From Planctomycetota bacterium (GTDB taxonomy: Bacteria; Planctomycetota; Brocadiia; SM23-32), in assembly GCA_021161675.1 (NCBI GenBank), contig JAGHAF010000034.1, forward strand, positions 1 to 57,692: a DNA stretch of 57,692 nt. The letters are read 5' to 3'. Numbering within the stretch: position 1 is the stretch's first letter; each line of letters starts with the position of its first letter. The translations under genes were made by a program, and so were the position numbers. Positions 51,515-57,692 of the stretch are shown here, piece after piece. The notes beneath the pieces are model-generated. The model had not been told where the DNA came from. It did not search any database and saw nothing but the letters and a program-made list of their open reading frames with translations.

Positions 51515-52660
51515 TCAATCTGTGTGGTCCGTGTGGCGGTATCGGGCCGCGTAGTCTTTGGTCGCATACTCGGCCACCATGTCCGCGTCCAGCGGATAGC
51601 GGCCGAACTGCCGGGCGGCGCGCACCATGGCGCGGTAGTTGGCCGGGCTGACCGACGGGTGGATGCTGTTGCTGGAGGCGAGGATCAACCCACCACCCAC
51701 ACCGCCTTTGGCGAGCGTTTCCTTGACGGCCTCGACTACCTCCTCCTCGGTTCCGCGGGGCAGCAGGTAAGAGCAGTCCACGTTGCCCGCAAGGGCGATT
51801 CTGTCCCCGTAGAGCCGCTTTACGCGCCCGATGTCCATGCCAGCTACCGGTTCGATCGGGTCCAGCGCGTCAATGCCCGTGTCTACGATCATGTCCAGTA
51901 TGCGCCAGAGGTTCCCGTCGGTATGCTTCAAGAACGGCAGGCCCGCCGTATGCGCGACATCCACCACTTCCTGCAGGTAAGGGAGCACGAACTCCTCGAA
52001 ATGCGCTGGCGACATGATGGGGCCCTGGTTATGGGCATAATCGTCCCCCGTGCACAGGACGTCCGCTCCTATCTCGGCCGCGCGCTCGAGCACGCGGGCC
52101 TTGTAGTCCGTGACGATGCGGGCCATCCGGCGCGCGAAATCCGGGTTTACCAGGTAATCCATCAGCAGGTTCTGCATGCCCCGCAGGTAGTGGGAGAACT
52201 CGAAGCCGTCGTGCCCCAGGAAGACGATTGCGCGGCGGCCCTTGAACCTGTCCACCACCATCTCCAGGCTCTTCATGCGGTAGTCCGCTTCGGGGTCCGG
52301 GGCGCTGTAGCCGTCCAGGTCCGATTCGCTCCGGATGGGGTGCTCCACCGCGTAGGGGATGCCGCTGTCGGGGACCTGCCAGACTATGCCCCATTCGTCC
52401 CGGTAGATATCGTCCTTGAGCCACTCGACGTGACCGTCTTCAAACACGGTGATGCCGTCGAGGTCTTCCATCTCGATGAAATCGGCCTGGAGCCGCGTTG
52501 CCCCCTGCGGGTCGGCCTCGTAGCTGCGCTTCTTCCCCGGGGTGAACAAATCCGGGGCGAGGCCCTCGATCACGGGACGGTTGATAATCAGTTCCCAAAG
52601 CGGCGCCCTGTCCGGCTGCTCGCGCCGGATGGCCGCCATCATTCTCTCGTAGCCGTTCAC
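51515..52660 (-). CDS. Uroporphyrinogen decarboxylase-family protein
   Basis: 381 residues of the UroD/MtaA/CmuA superfamily: 'FLGHDGFEFSHYLRGMQNLL', 'CTGDDYAHNQGPIMSPAHFE', 'PFLKHTDGNLWRILDMIVDT', 'IDALDPIEPVAGMDIGRVKR' and 'ALAGNVDCSYLLPRGT'. Heme-pathway HemE has a PRGERPD loop near the N-terminus, while here it is 'REQPDRAPLWELI', so this is one of the many non-heme relatives, often cobamide-linked methyltransferases. No corrinoid protein is adjacent. GTG 52660 has GGGGGAG upstream. Confidence 0.85.
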   Translation of the reverse strand: MNGYERMMAAIRREQPDRAPLWELIINRPVIEGLAPDLFTPGKKRSYEADPQGATRLQADFIEMEDLDGITVFEDGHVEWLKDDIYRDEWGIVWQVPDSGIPYAVEHPIRSESDLDGYSAPDPEADYRMKSLEMVVDRFKGRRAIVFLGHDGFEFSHYLRGMQNLLMDYLVNPDFARRMARIVTDYKARVLERAAEIGADVLCTGDDYAHNQGPIMSPAHFEEFVLPYLQEVVDVAHTAGLPFLKHTDGNLWRILDMIVDTGIDALDPIEPVAGMDIGRVKRLYGDRIALAGNVDCSYLLPRGTEEEVVEAVKETLAKGGVGGGLILASSNSIHPSVSPANYRAMVRAARQFGRYPLDADMVAEYATKDYAARYRHTDHTD

Positions 52661-52739
52661 AGGGCTCCCCCGAATGCAAACACGAAGTCGAGCGCCGATT
52701 CTAAAGCAAAGCAGGTGGATGTCAAGGCAGAGCCCGGTT

Positions 52740-54608
52740 CTACTCCGTGCGTTCCAGGCGCGCCGCTATTGCGCGGGCCAGGCGTTCTGATATTCCCGGG
52801 ACAGTTCTCAGCTCCTCGATAGAGGCCCGCCTGATCTTGTTGAGTCCCCCGAAGTGTTCCACCAGGCGGCGGGCCTTTTTGGGGCCGATGCCGTCGACGT
52901 CCTCCAGGGGCGATCTTGTGGCGGACTTGCGCCTGAGGAGGCGATGATACTGAATGGCGAAGCGGTGCGCCTCGTCGCGGATGCGCGTGATAAGACGGAA
53001 CCCGTAGGTGTCCTTCGGAACTTCGATCGGCTCGTCCCCCCCGGGCAGGTAGACGCGCTCGGCCTTCACCTGCCGCCCATCCTCAACGCGCGCTTTGGCC
53101 AGCGCGGCGACCGCCGCGGGGCGAATGCCCAGCTCCTCCAGCGCCTCCAACGCAGCCCCCAACTGTCCCCTCCCCCCGTCAACGAGGATCAGGTCCGGCG
53201 CCTCCGCGTCGCCCTCTTTCACCTTCCGATAGCGCCGCCGCAGCGCCTGGCGCATCATCCCGGGGTCGTCCTGTCCTTCGACGCCCCGTATCTTGTAGCG
53301 CCGATAGGAGGATTTGTCCGGCTCCCCCTCCCGGAACACGACCATTGAGCCGACGGCCTCACGTCCCTGGAGGGCCGAGATGTCGAAACATTCTACGCTC
53401 CGGGGCGGCGCATCCAGGTCCAGGATGCGTTGCAGTGACTCCATCTCCAGGCGGCGCCTCTGGACGCCCGCGGTGGCGGCCCGTTCGGCCTGCCGTGCGT
53501 TCTGATTCGCCATCTCGACCAGGCGGCGTTTCTGCCCTCGTTTGGGATGCAATATGCGAACCCGGCGGCCCTTCTTCTCGCTGAGCCAGGACTCGAGCAG
53601 CTCGGCGTCTTCCGTCTCCACGGGCGCAAGGACCTCCTCCGGGACGAACCGGTTGGCCCTGTAGAACTGGCCGAGAAAGCAGCGGAATATCTCCTCCCTG
53701 CTGTCCAGCGCCGCGGGGAAGCGGTAAGAGGCCACGTCCCTGACGTTGCCGTCCCGTACGAAAAGCGCCGCCACGCAGACATACCGGTCCAGGGCGCAGA
53801 TGCCGAACACGTCGCGGTCCACGTCCCCGGCGGATTCGGCGACGCGCTGGGACTCGACCGTCTGCCGGACGGCGCCGATGCGGTCGCGCAGGCGGGCGGC
53901 CAGCTCGAAGTCCAGATTCCGCGCCGCCTGCTCCATCTCGGCTCCAAGCCTGTTAAGCAGCTCCTCCGCATCCCCCTTGAGGAACATCACCACCTGGTCC
54001 ACGAGATCGCGGTATTGCTCCTCGGAGATCCCGTGGCAGCAAGGCGCGGCGCATTTGCCCATCTCGCCGTAAAGGCACGGCCGCCGGCGCGCACGGCACT
54101 CGCGGATGGAACACTTGCGTAGTGGGAATACGTCGCCCAGCGTCCGCAGCGTGCGGCGCGCCGCCTTCGCGCTGGCATACGGGCCGAAATACATCGCCTC
54201 GGGCTCGTCCAACCGGCGGGTGACGATCGGGCGGGGCCACGGCTCGGTCATGTCTATCTTGATGCTGACGAAACTCTTGTCGTCTCGGAAATTGACGTTG
54301 TATTTCGGGCGCATCTGCTGGATTAAGTTGCTCTCCAGCAGGAACGCTTCCTTCTCGGAAGCGGTCACGACCACGGCCACGTCTTCCACCTGGCCGATGC
54401 GCTCCGAGATGAGGCGCCTCTCCCGGCGGCCCTCCTGCCAGTAGCTGCGCACCCGCAGGCGCAGGTCCTTCGCCTTGCCCACGTAGATCACCTCGCTGCG
54501 GGCGTCCTTCATCATGTACACGCCCGGCCTGTGGGGCAGGTCGGCGATCTTCTCTTGCAGGCTGTGCGGCATCTGGATGGTCATCAGGTCACGTCCGAAA
54601 ATCACCAT
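52740..54608 (-). CDS. uvrC: Excinuclease ABC subunit C
   Basis: 622 residues. N-terminal GIY-YIG nuclease: 'PHRPGVYMMKDARSEVIYVG' and 'KDLRLRVRSYW'. Cys-rich 'CSIRECRARRRPC' region, UVR helix 'EQAARNLDFELAARLRDRIG', C-terminal RNase H-like nuclease ('ECFDISALQGREAVGSMVVF', 'LILVDGGRGQL') and tandem helix-hairpin-helix motifs ('VDGIGPKKARRLVEHFG', 'VPGISERLARAIA'). It makes both incisions in nucleotide excision repair. ATG 54608 is the longest start; ATG 54584 or 54572 are equally possible. Confidence 0.95.
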   Translation of the reverse strand: MVIFGRDLMTIQMPHSLQEKIADLPHRPGVYMMKDARSEVIYVGKAKDLRLRVRSYWQEGRRERRLISERIGQVEDVAVVVTASEKEAFLLESNLIQQMRPKYNVNFRDDKSFVSIKIDMTEPWPRPIVTRRLDEPEAMYFGPYASAKAARRTLRTLGDVFPLRKCSIRECRARRRPCLYGEMGKCAAPCCHGISEEQYRDLVDQVVMFLKGDAEELLNRLGAEMEQAARNLDFELAARLRDRIGAVRQTVESQRVAESAGDVDRDVFGICALDRYVCVAALFVRDGNVRDVASYRFPAALDSREEIFRCFLGQFYRANRFVPEEVLAPVETEDAELLESWLSEKKGRRVRILHPKRGQKRRLVEMANQNARQAERAATAGVQRRRLEMESLQRILDLDAPPRSVECFDISALQGREAVGSMVVFREGEPDKSSYRRYKIRGVEGQDDPGMMRQALRRRYRKVKEGDAEAPDLILVDGGRGQLGAALEALEELGIRPAAVAALAKARVEDGRQVKAERVYLPGGDEPIEVPKDTYGFRLITRIRDEAHRFAIQYHRLLRRKSATRSPLEDVDGIGPKKARRLVEHFGGLNKIRRASIEELRTVPGISERLARAIAARLERTE

Positions 54609-54858
54609 GAGCCCGGTTAGCGCCGCCCCCTATCATAGTGGGAAGGGCCCGCCCTGTCGAGTTTTCCGCTTCATAGTCTCACTTCACCGGAGTGAAGCGC
54701 TCGTCCCGGTAAGTGCGAGCCTTGTGGCCGTGAGAACCTCGGCAGACCGACAAAACATGGTGATGGGCGGCGCGCCAGGGAACTGACGCAGCACAAAATG
54801 TCAAAGAGCAACCGTCGCCTGCGGCCGCCGGACGTGTCGGGATATCCGAGCCCCGCCA

Positions 54859-54884
54859 ATTTTTCGCCGACGTCGGCGAAAAAT
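54859..54884. repeat. Perfect 26-bp palindrome
   Basis: Arms ATTTTTCGCCGAC and exact complement with no spacer, GC core flanked by A/T runs. On RNA it would be a hairpin ending in a U-run in both directions, so it could act as a bidirectional terminator; it may equally be a protein-binding site. Confidence 0.6.
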
Positions 54885-55058
54885 AGAGCAGGCGAACAAC
54901 AGATAAGTGAACAGGTGAAAACGGCCAAACGTTGCGGCTTCTACGGGATTCGTTGATAGTTCGGGAATCCACTCGTCCCGCAGGTGCGGCATCAACTGCT
55001 CAACTGGTCACCCGACCCGAATGAGTTTTGTTTTGTCATAGGCCCCCTCGCCTGAGAT

Positions 55059-55083
55059 GCGCAGCCTGCTCTGCGGGCTGCGC
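55059..55083. repeat. GC hairpin with 8-bp stem
   Basis: GCGCAGCC and GGCTGCGC pair perfectly around a 9-nt loop. There is no T-run after it, so it is not a standard terminator. Confidence 0.4.
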
Positions 55084-55274
55084 TTGGATTAGAAAAACGG
55101 CCGCCGGCGCGGGAGCGCGCCACGTGCATTGTCTTTCTTCGTGGTCTTCAGCTTGCCCTCCGTAGCCTCCCGGCCTTCGTAGCCGAAGCTACTTCGGCGC
55201 AGTAGGCGCTTCGCAGAGCAGCATTCCATATTGGATATTCTTGTTGTCTTAGCATTTCTCAGTTTGGTGAAGTG

Positions 55275-55487
55275 TTACTCCGGATCATCAAAGCGAAGGG
55301 AGTGGCGCAGCACGTAATCGTCGAGGGCTTCGTGGTCCACCCGCCACGCCCTGCCCACTCGCATCCCGCTCAACTCGCCCCGCTTCAGCAGGCGCCTGAT
55401 GTGCTTAGGGCTGCAGTTGAATTGGCGGGCCACTGTGTCTACGCGCAGCCAGCGCGCGGACGGACATCCACAGGTCTCACACGGCAT
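55275..55487 (-). CDS. Excisionase-like / MerR-type helix-turn-helix protein
   Basis: 70 residues with a winged helix-turn-helix of the excisionase class: 'RVDTVARQFNCSPKHIRRLL', then 'GELSGMRVGRAWRVDHEALD'. An N-terminal 'PCETCGC' could bind metal. ATG 55487 has GGAGAG upstream. It follows the zinc-ribbon and Gam-like genes on the same strand, consistent with an early prophage operon; DNA bending or recombination control is the usual job of the family. Confidence 0.75.
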   Translation of the reverse strand: MPCETCGCPSARWLRVDTVARQFNCSPKHIRRLLKRGELSGMRVGRAWRVDHEALDDYVLRHSLRFDDPE

Positions 55488-55524
55488 GATGTTCTCTCCA
55501 GTTCAAATTGTCCCGATGGAAGCA

Positions 55525-55660
55525 AACAGAACAGGCGCCAGGGGGCAGGGGTCAGGAGTCAGAAAAAAACATCCGCTCTTGCCACTTGCTTCCTGTATCC
55601 TGCATCCTCCTTCGTGGTCACTGCTATCTGATAGCTGCCTTCTGCCTCGTGCCTCCTGAT
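55525..55660. repeat. CAGGAG-type dispersed repeat
   Basis: 'GGGGTCAGGAGTCAG' (from about 55549) and, inverted, 'CTTCTGCCTCGTGCCTCCTG' (55640-55659) enclose word-like 'TTGCTTCCTGTATCCTGCAT'. Kin to the repeat at 40428-40461. It supplies the last 30 codons of the overlapping zinc-ribbon gene. Confidence 0.55.
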
Positions 55661-55942
55661 TTCCGCCCCCCGCCTTCGTTCGCGCGCCAGCCGCGTTCGG
55701 AACCAGTCGGCCAGCCGGCGCGGCGCCTCCTGGAAGCCGCAGCAGATCGGGCAGTATCGCAGCGTGCGGCGGTCCAACCAGCCCGTGCCCCCGCAGGCCG
55801 GACAGCTCACCTCTTCAACCCCCAGCTTCTCGCAGAAGGCCTCCAGCATTAGCTTTCCCCGCAGCGATTTTAGCCCCCGGGGCATCCGCCGGGCGATACG
55901 GCTCACAATTATTATCGCTTCCTCCCGGTCCAGGCTCTCCAT
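55559..55942 (-). CDS. Zinc-ribbon protein of the prophage operon
   Basis: 127 residues. The core is a DnaJ-type zinc ribbon, 'VSCPACGGTGWLDRRTLRYC' continuing 'PICC' (CxxC-x12-CxxC). The N-terminus is helical ('EEAIIIVSRIARRMPRGLKS'). The last 30 residues ('RHEAEGSYQIAVTTKEDAGY' onward) are encoded by the dispersed repeat, so the original C-terminus has been replaced. ATG 55942 overlaps the Gam stop (TGATG); GTG 55945 is also in frame. I do not know its function. Confidence 0.65.
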   Translation of the reverse strand: MESLDREEAIIIVSRIARRMPRGLKSLRGKLMLEAFCEKLGVEEVSCPACGGTGWLDRRTLRYCPICCGFQEAPRRLADWFRTRLARERRRGAEIRRHEAEGSYQIAVTTKEDAGYRKQVARADVFF

Positions 55943-56517
55943 CACACTGCGCCTCCCGTCCGCGCGGGAGATTCCGTTCGCTCACGCCCTGCGGCGCACT
56001 CAGGCCACGCCGGGCGGGGAACGCACTGGAAGCTGTCCTGTCCTTCGACGAACTGAAGCCCGCAGGGATCGAGTTGGTCCTTCGTGATGCGGCCTTCCAT
56101 CACGGCCCGTCGCAGGCCGCTGCGGTCCGGTCTCTCGGTGATGCGAATGAACTCGCCGAGCTGCGCCTGGCGCATCCGGCGGCAGACCTCCTCGGGCCTC
56201 ATCTCGTCTTTGACGAGCACGCGGTGGGGCAAGCGGCGAAATCCTACCTGTCCGAATGCGGTTTCCAGGCTCTTGCGATCGTGGGGGATGAGGATTCGCC
56301 GGTTCTGGCGGCAATATCGCTCCAGGCCGGCCCGCATCCTTTGCAACCTGCCCTCCACGGAGGTGATGGGGCGCTCGTATCGCGCCTTCAACTGCTGCAA
56401 CTGGTCATCGAACTCGGCCTGGAGGAGCTCCAGTTCCGTCTGCGCCCGTGCGATGAGGCGCAGTTTGCGGGCCACGACGGCCCGGGCTATCCGTAGGGGT
56501 TGGTCGGCTGCATTCAT
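55942..56517 (-). CDS. gam: Mu Gam-like host-nuclease inhibitor
   Basis: 191 residues. The long coiled coil 'ARAQTELELLQAEFDDQLQQ' to 'MRAGLERYCRQNRRILIPHD' and the following 'KSLETAFGQVGFRRLP' match Mu Gam, which binds double-stranded DNA ends and blocks exonucleases, like Ku. The C-terminal 50 residues are not typical. ATG 56517 has GAGGAG upstream and is preferred over GTG 56532. It is the first gene behind the minus-strand promoter of the immunity region, as expected of an early transposable-phage gene. Confidence 0.78.
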   Translation of the reverse strand: MNAADQPLRIARAVVARKLRLIARAQTELELLQAEFDDQLQQLKARYERPITSVEGRLQRMRAGLERYCRQNRRILIPHDRKSLETAFGQVGFRRLPHRVLVKDEMRPEEVCRRMRQAQLGEFIRITERPDRSGLRRAVMEGRITKDQLDPCGLQFVEGQDSFQCVPRPAWPECAAGRERTESPARTGGAV

Positions 56518-56594
56518 GGTAAGGCTCCTCACTGCGCCGGCAGGGATTTGCGAATCCGACAGGGTTCGGGTTCGCTATTCATCTGATGCGCCTA

Positions 56595-56623
56595 TCATAT
56601 GCGTTAGCGCCTGTATTGTCAAG
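56595..56623 (-). promoter_or_regulatory. Strong sigma70 promoter of the gam operon
   Basis: On the minus strand TTGACA (56623-56618), 17-nt spacer, TATGAT (56600-56595). The -35 box is a consensus match and the -10 has one mismatch. It points at gam (start 56517) and is flanked by the TTAGCGC elements. Confidence 0.75.
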
Positions 56624-56635
56624 ATAATTAGCGCA
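56605..56635. promoter_or_regulatory. Pair of TTAGCGC operator-like elements
   Basis: TTAGCGC occurs at 56605-56611, inside the gam promoter spacer, and at 56629-56635, just outside its -35 box, 24 bp apart on the same strand (about two helical turns). The placement fits binding by the adjacent S24-type repressor to shut off gam. Confidence 0.5.
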
Positions 56636-56652
56636 ATAACATATTATTGCCT

Positions 56653-56681
56653 TGCATTATGCCTTATAAGTCGCTATAATA
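56653..56681 (+). promoter_or_regulatory. Sigma70 promoter of the repressor gene
   Basis: TTGCAT (56653-56658), 17-nt spacer, perfect TATAAT (56676-56681), with CTTATAAG (56664-56671) in the spacer. It points at the repressor start (56737) and lies back-to-back with the gam promoter in AT-rich DNA unlike its GC-rich surroundings. Confidence 0.7.
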
Positions 56682-56736
56682 TCCGTAATGGATACAGCGG
56701 GGACGCCCGCGCCGTCCACAGGAAAGGAGCCCGGAC

Positions 56737-57468
56737 GTGAATACCACCGAGGTCACGGGGAAAGCGCAGACGCCCGGAGAGCGCCTGCGCCAGGTGCGCA
56801 AGGAACTCGGACTCAGCCAATCTGAACTGGGCCGGCCCGTCGGCGTGACCCAGAGCAGCATCGCCGCTTACGAAAGGGATCGCCGCGAGCCGCCGCTCTC
56901 GCTCTTGCTCGCGCTGGAACACGAGTTCCGGATAAACCATGAGTGGCTGGCCACCGGCCGGGGAGAGCGCCTGGCCGGGGTGCGCCCCTCCTTGCCCGTG
57001 GTCGTCACCGACCCGCGTCAACTCCAGCGGCTCACTCGGCTGGAAGGCCACGATCAATTTTACGCCGTGCCATACCTGCGCGACCCCGCTGCGGCGGGGG
57101 AGGGCCTGATCATGGACGAGCAGGTGGCCGGATACTGCATAATTCACCGCCGGGTCGCCCCCCGGCCCGAAACGATTCGCTGCGTGCGCATCTCCGGCGA
57201 GAGCATGTTGCCAACCCTGACCGACGGGAGCATCGTGGCCGTGGACATCACGCCCATACCCCGGCGGGCGCTCCAGGGAAAGATCGTCTGCTCGCGCACC
57301 GCAGATGGCGGAGTGGTCATAAAGAGGCTGCGGGTGCGGGGCCACTACGCGCTCCTGCTCAGCGACAGCGAAGACCAGCAGCGCCACCCGCCCATCGTGG
57401 TTGACCTGCGGGAGATGGAGCAGCCCATCATCGGCCAGGTGATATGGGCCTGGGTTGACCTGCGCTGA
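56737..57468 (+). CDS. Phage-type repressor: HTH plus S24 (LexA-like) peptidase
   Basis: 243 residues. N-terminal XRE helix-turn-helix: 'LRQVRKELGLSQSELGRPVG' and 'VTQSSIAAYERDRREPPLSL'. A linker leads to an S24 domain with nucleophile Ser in 'ISGESMLPTLTDGSIVAVDI' and general-base Lys in 'DGGVVIKRLRV', the LexA/CI dyad for self-cleavage. GTG 56737 has AAAGGAG 10 nt upstream. Divergent from gam; it should keep the early operon silent and respond to DNA damage via RecA. Confidence 0.92.
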   Translation: MNTTEVTGKAQTPGERLRQVRKELGLSQSELGRPVGVTQSSIAAYERDRREPPLSLLLALEHEFRINHEWLATGRGERLAGVRPSLPVVVTDPRQLQRLTRLEGHDQFYAVPYLRDPAAAGEGLIMDEQVAGYCIIHRRVAPRPETIRCVRISGESMLPTLTDGSIVAVDITPIPRRALQGKIVCSRTADGGVVIKRLRVRGHYALLLSDSEDQQRHPPIVVDLREMEQPIIGQVIWAWVDLR

Positions 57469-57692
57469 GCCGGCTGCCCCGCTCGCAGACTCCGGGCTCA
57501 CCGCGCAGGCCTGCCTCCCCACCGCAAAACAAAACACGCGCGACACAAAGACAACGGAAATATCAACCACGAAGATACTCATGAAGATGCCTCCCATGAA
57601 GTGAGCCGTGTCAAGGCAAAGTCTCGAGGCTTCGGTGCGTGGAGTCGACCAATCTCCCATTCGCGCTGGTCCACGCCTCTCGGGGGACCGCA
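57469..57692. other. Right-edge stretch without recognisable gene
   Basis: No open frame here looks protein-coding on either strand, and I see no terminator or RNA. A text-like 'ACCACGAAGATACTCATGAA' near 57569 resembles the dispersed-repeat words. Confidence 0.4.

Larger units (their letters stand above)
54609..55274. other. Gene-free region with palindromes and repeat fragments
   Basis: No frame has convincing protein character. It holds CTTCAC-CGGA-GTGAAG (near 54682), a 26-bp palindrome (54859-54884), an 18-mer shared with the MNT promoter (54882-54899), an 8-bp-stem hairpin (55059-55083) and text-like 'CCTTCGTAGCCGAAGCTACT' (near 55173) and 'CATATTGGATATTCTTG' (near 55226). It borders the prophage fragment. 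Confidence 0.5.

Noticed and set aside
56674..57660. Minus-strand frame of 328 codons at the right edge
   Set aside because: It is antisense to the repressor gene, whose HTH and S24 motifs are unambiguous.
1..57692. CRISPR arrays, tRNA and rRNA genes
   Set aside because: No regularly spaced identical repeats and no cloverleaf with a GGTTCRANTCC arm or rRNA-like stretch were recognised on either strand by eye; a dedicated RNA search could still find a small RNA.

Overview
The window is GC-rich bacterial chromosome, densely packed on both strands. The gene set indicates a Gram-negative (diderm) cell: BamE/SmpA-like lipoprotein, secretin, TolC-type outer-membrane channel, heptosyltransferase-like glycosyltransferase and periplasmic adaptors. 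The style (FHA+GAF protein, degenerate phosphohexomutase, RNase HII-like protein, many text-like dispersed intergenic repeats) resembles Planctomycetota or a related uncultured lineage. That placement is an inference only. No rRNA, tRNA or CRISPR array was recognised.

Layout. (1) 1-4144: a very large secreted protein related to the C25 (gingipain-like) peptidases, running off the left edge. (2) 4552-6471: a small membrane methyltransferase and an MFS transporter, divergent. (3) 6472-8926: a gene graveyard with a frameshifted DinB relic, a truncated FHA-GAF gene and a truncated zinc-ribbon gene. (4) 9150-9945: an intact MNT-HEPN toxin-antitoxin-like pair with its own promoter. (5) 10047-16095: ugd, then folP-cdaA-cdaR (folate and c-di-AMP), then pdxJ-folE-holC. 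(6) 16105-20148: miaB, a phosphohexomutase pseudoenzyme, and a divergent RNase HII-like gene. (7) 20156-29733, all minus strand: family 4 uracil-DNA glycosylase, two glycosyltransferases, an ABC exporter, a BamE-like lipoprotein, a secretin with a long C-terminal extension, a ClpP with an Asn triad, MreD and an S41-type protease.

(8) 29746-38039: a compact minus-strand efflux operon (ABC exporter, TetR, TolC, MacA-like adaptor, MacB-type ATPase and permease) behind a perfect 28-bp palindrome. (9) 38187-38892: a second MNT gene beside a HEPN gene broken by two frameshifts. (10) 39047-43546: a second ABC export module (ATPase, large FtsX-type permease, adaptor). (11) 43613-54608: a MobA-FdhD fusion, gpsA behind a good promoter, a uronate-isomerase-like gene, a thymidylate-kinase-like gene, a thioredoxin-fold lipoprotein without CXXC, a P-loop kinase, an M42 peptidase, a UroD-family protein and uvrC. 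(12) 55275-57468: a piece of a Mu-like prophage early/immunity region: excisionase-like, zinc-ribbon and Gam-like genes, divergent from an S24-type repressor, with back-to-back sigma70 promoters and repeated operator-like sites.

Themes. Several proteins keep a recognisable fold but have lost or changed catalytic residues: C25-like His, all four phosphohexomutase loops, ClpP Asp to Asn, FdhD CXXC and thioredoxin CXXC. Families of short text-like repeats fill many intergenic gaps and in places supply Shine-Dalgarno-like sequence or coding sequence.
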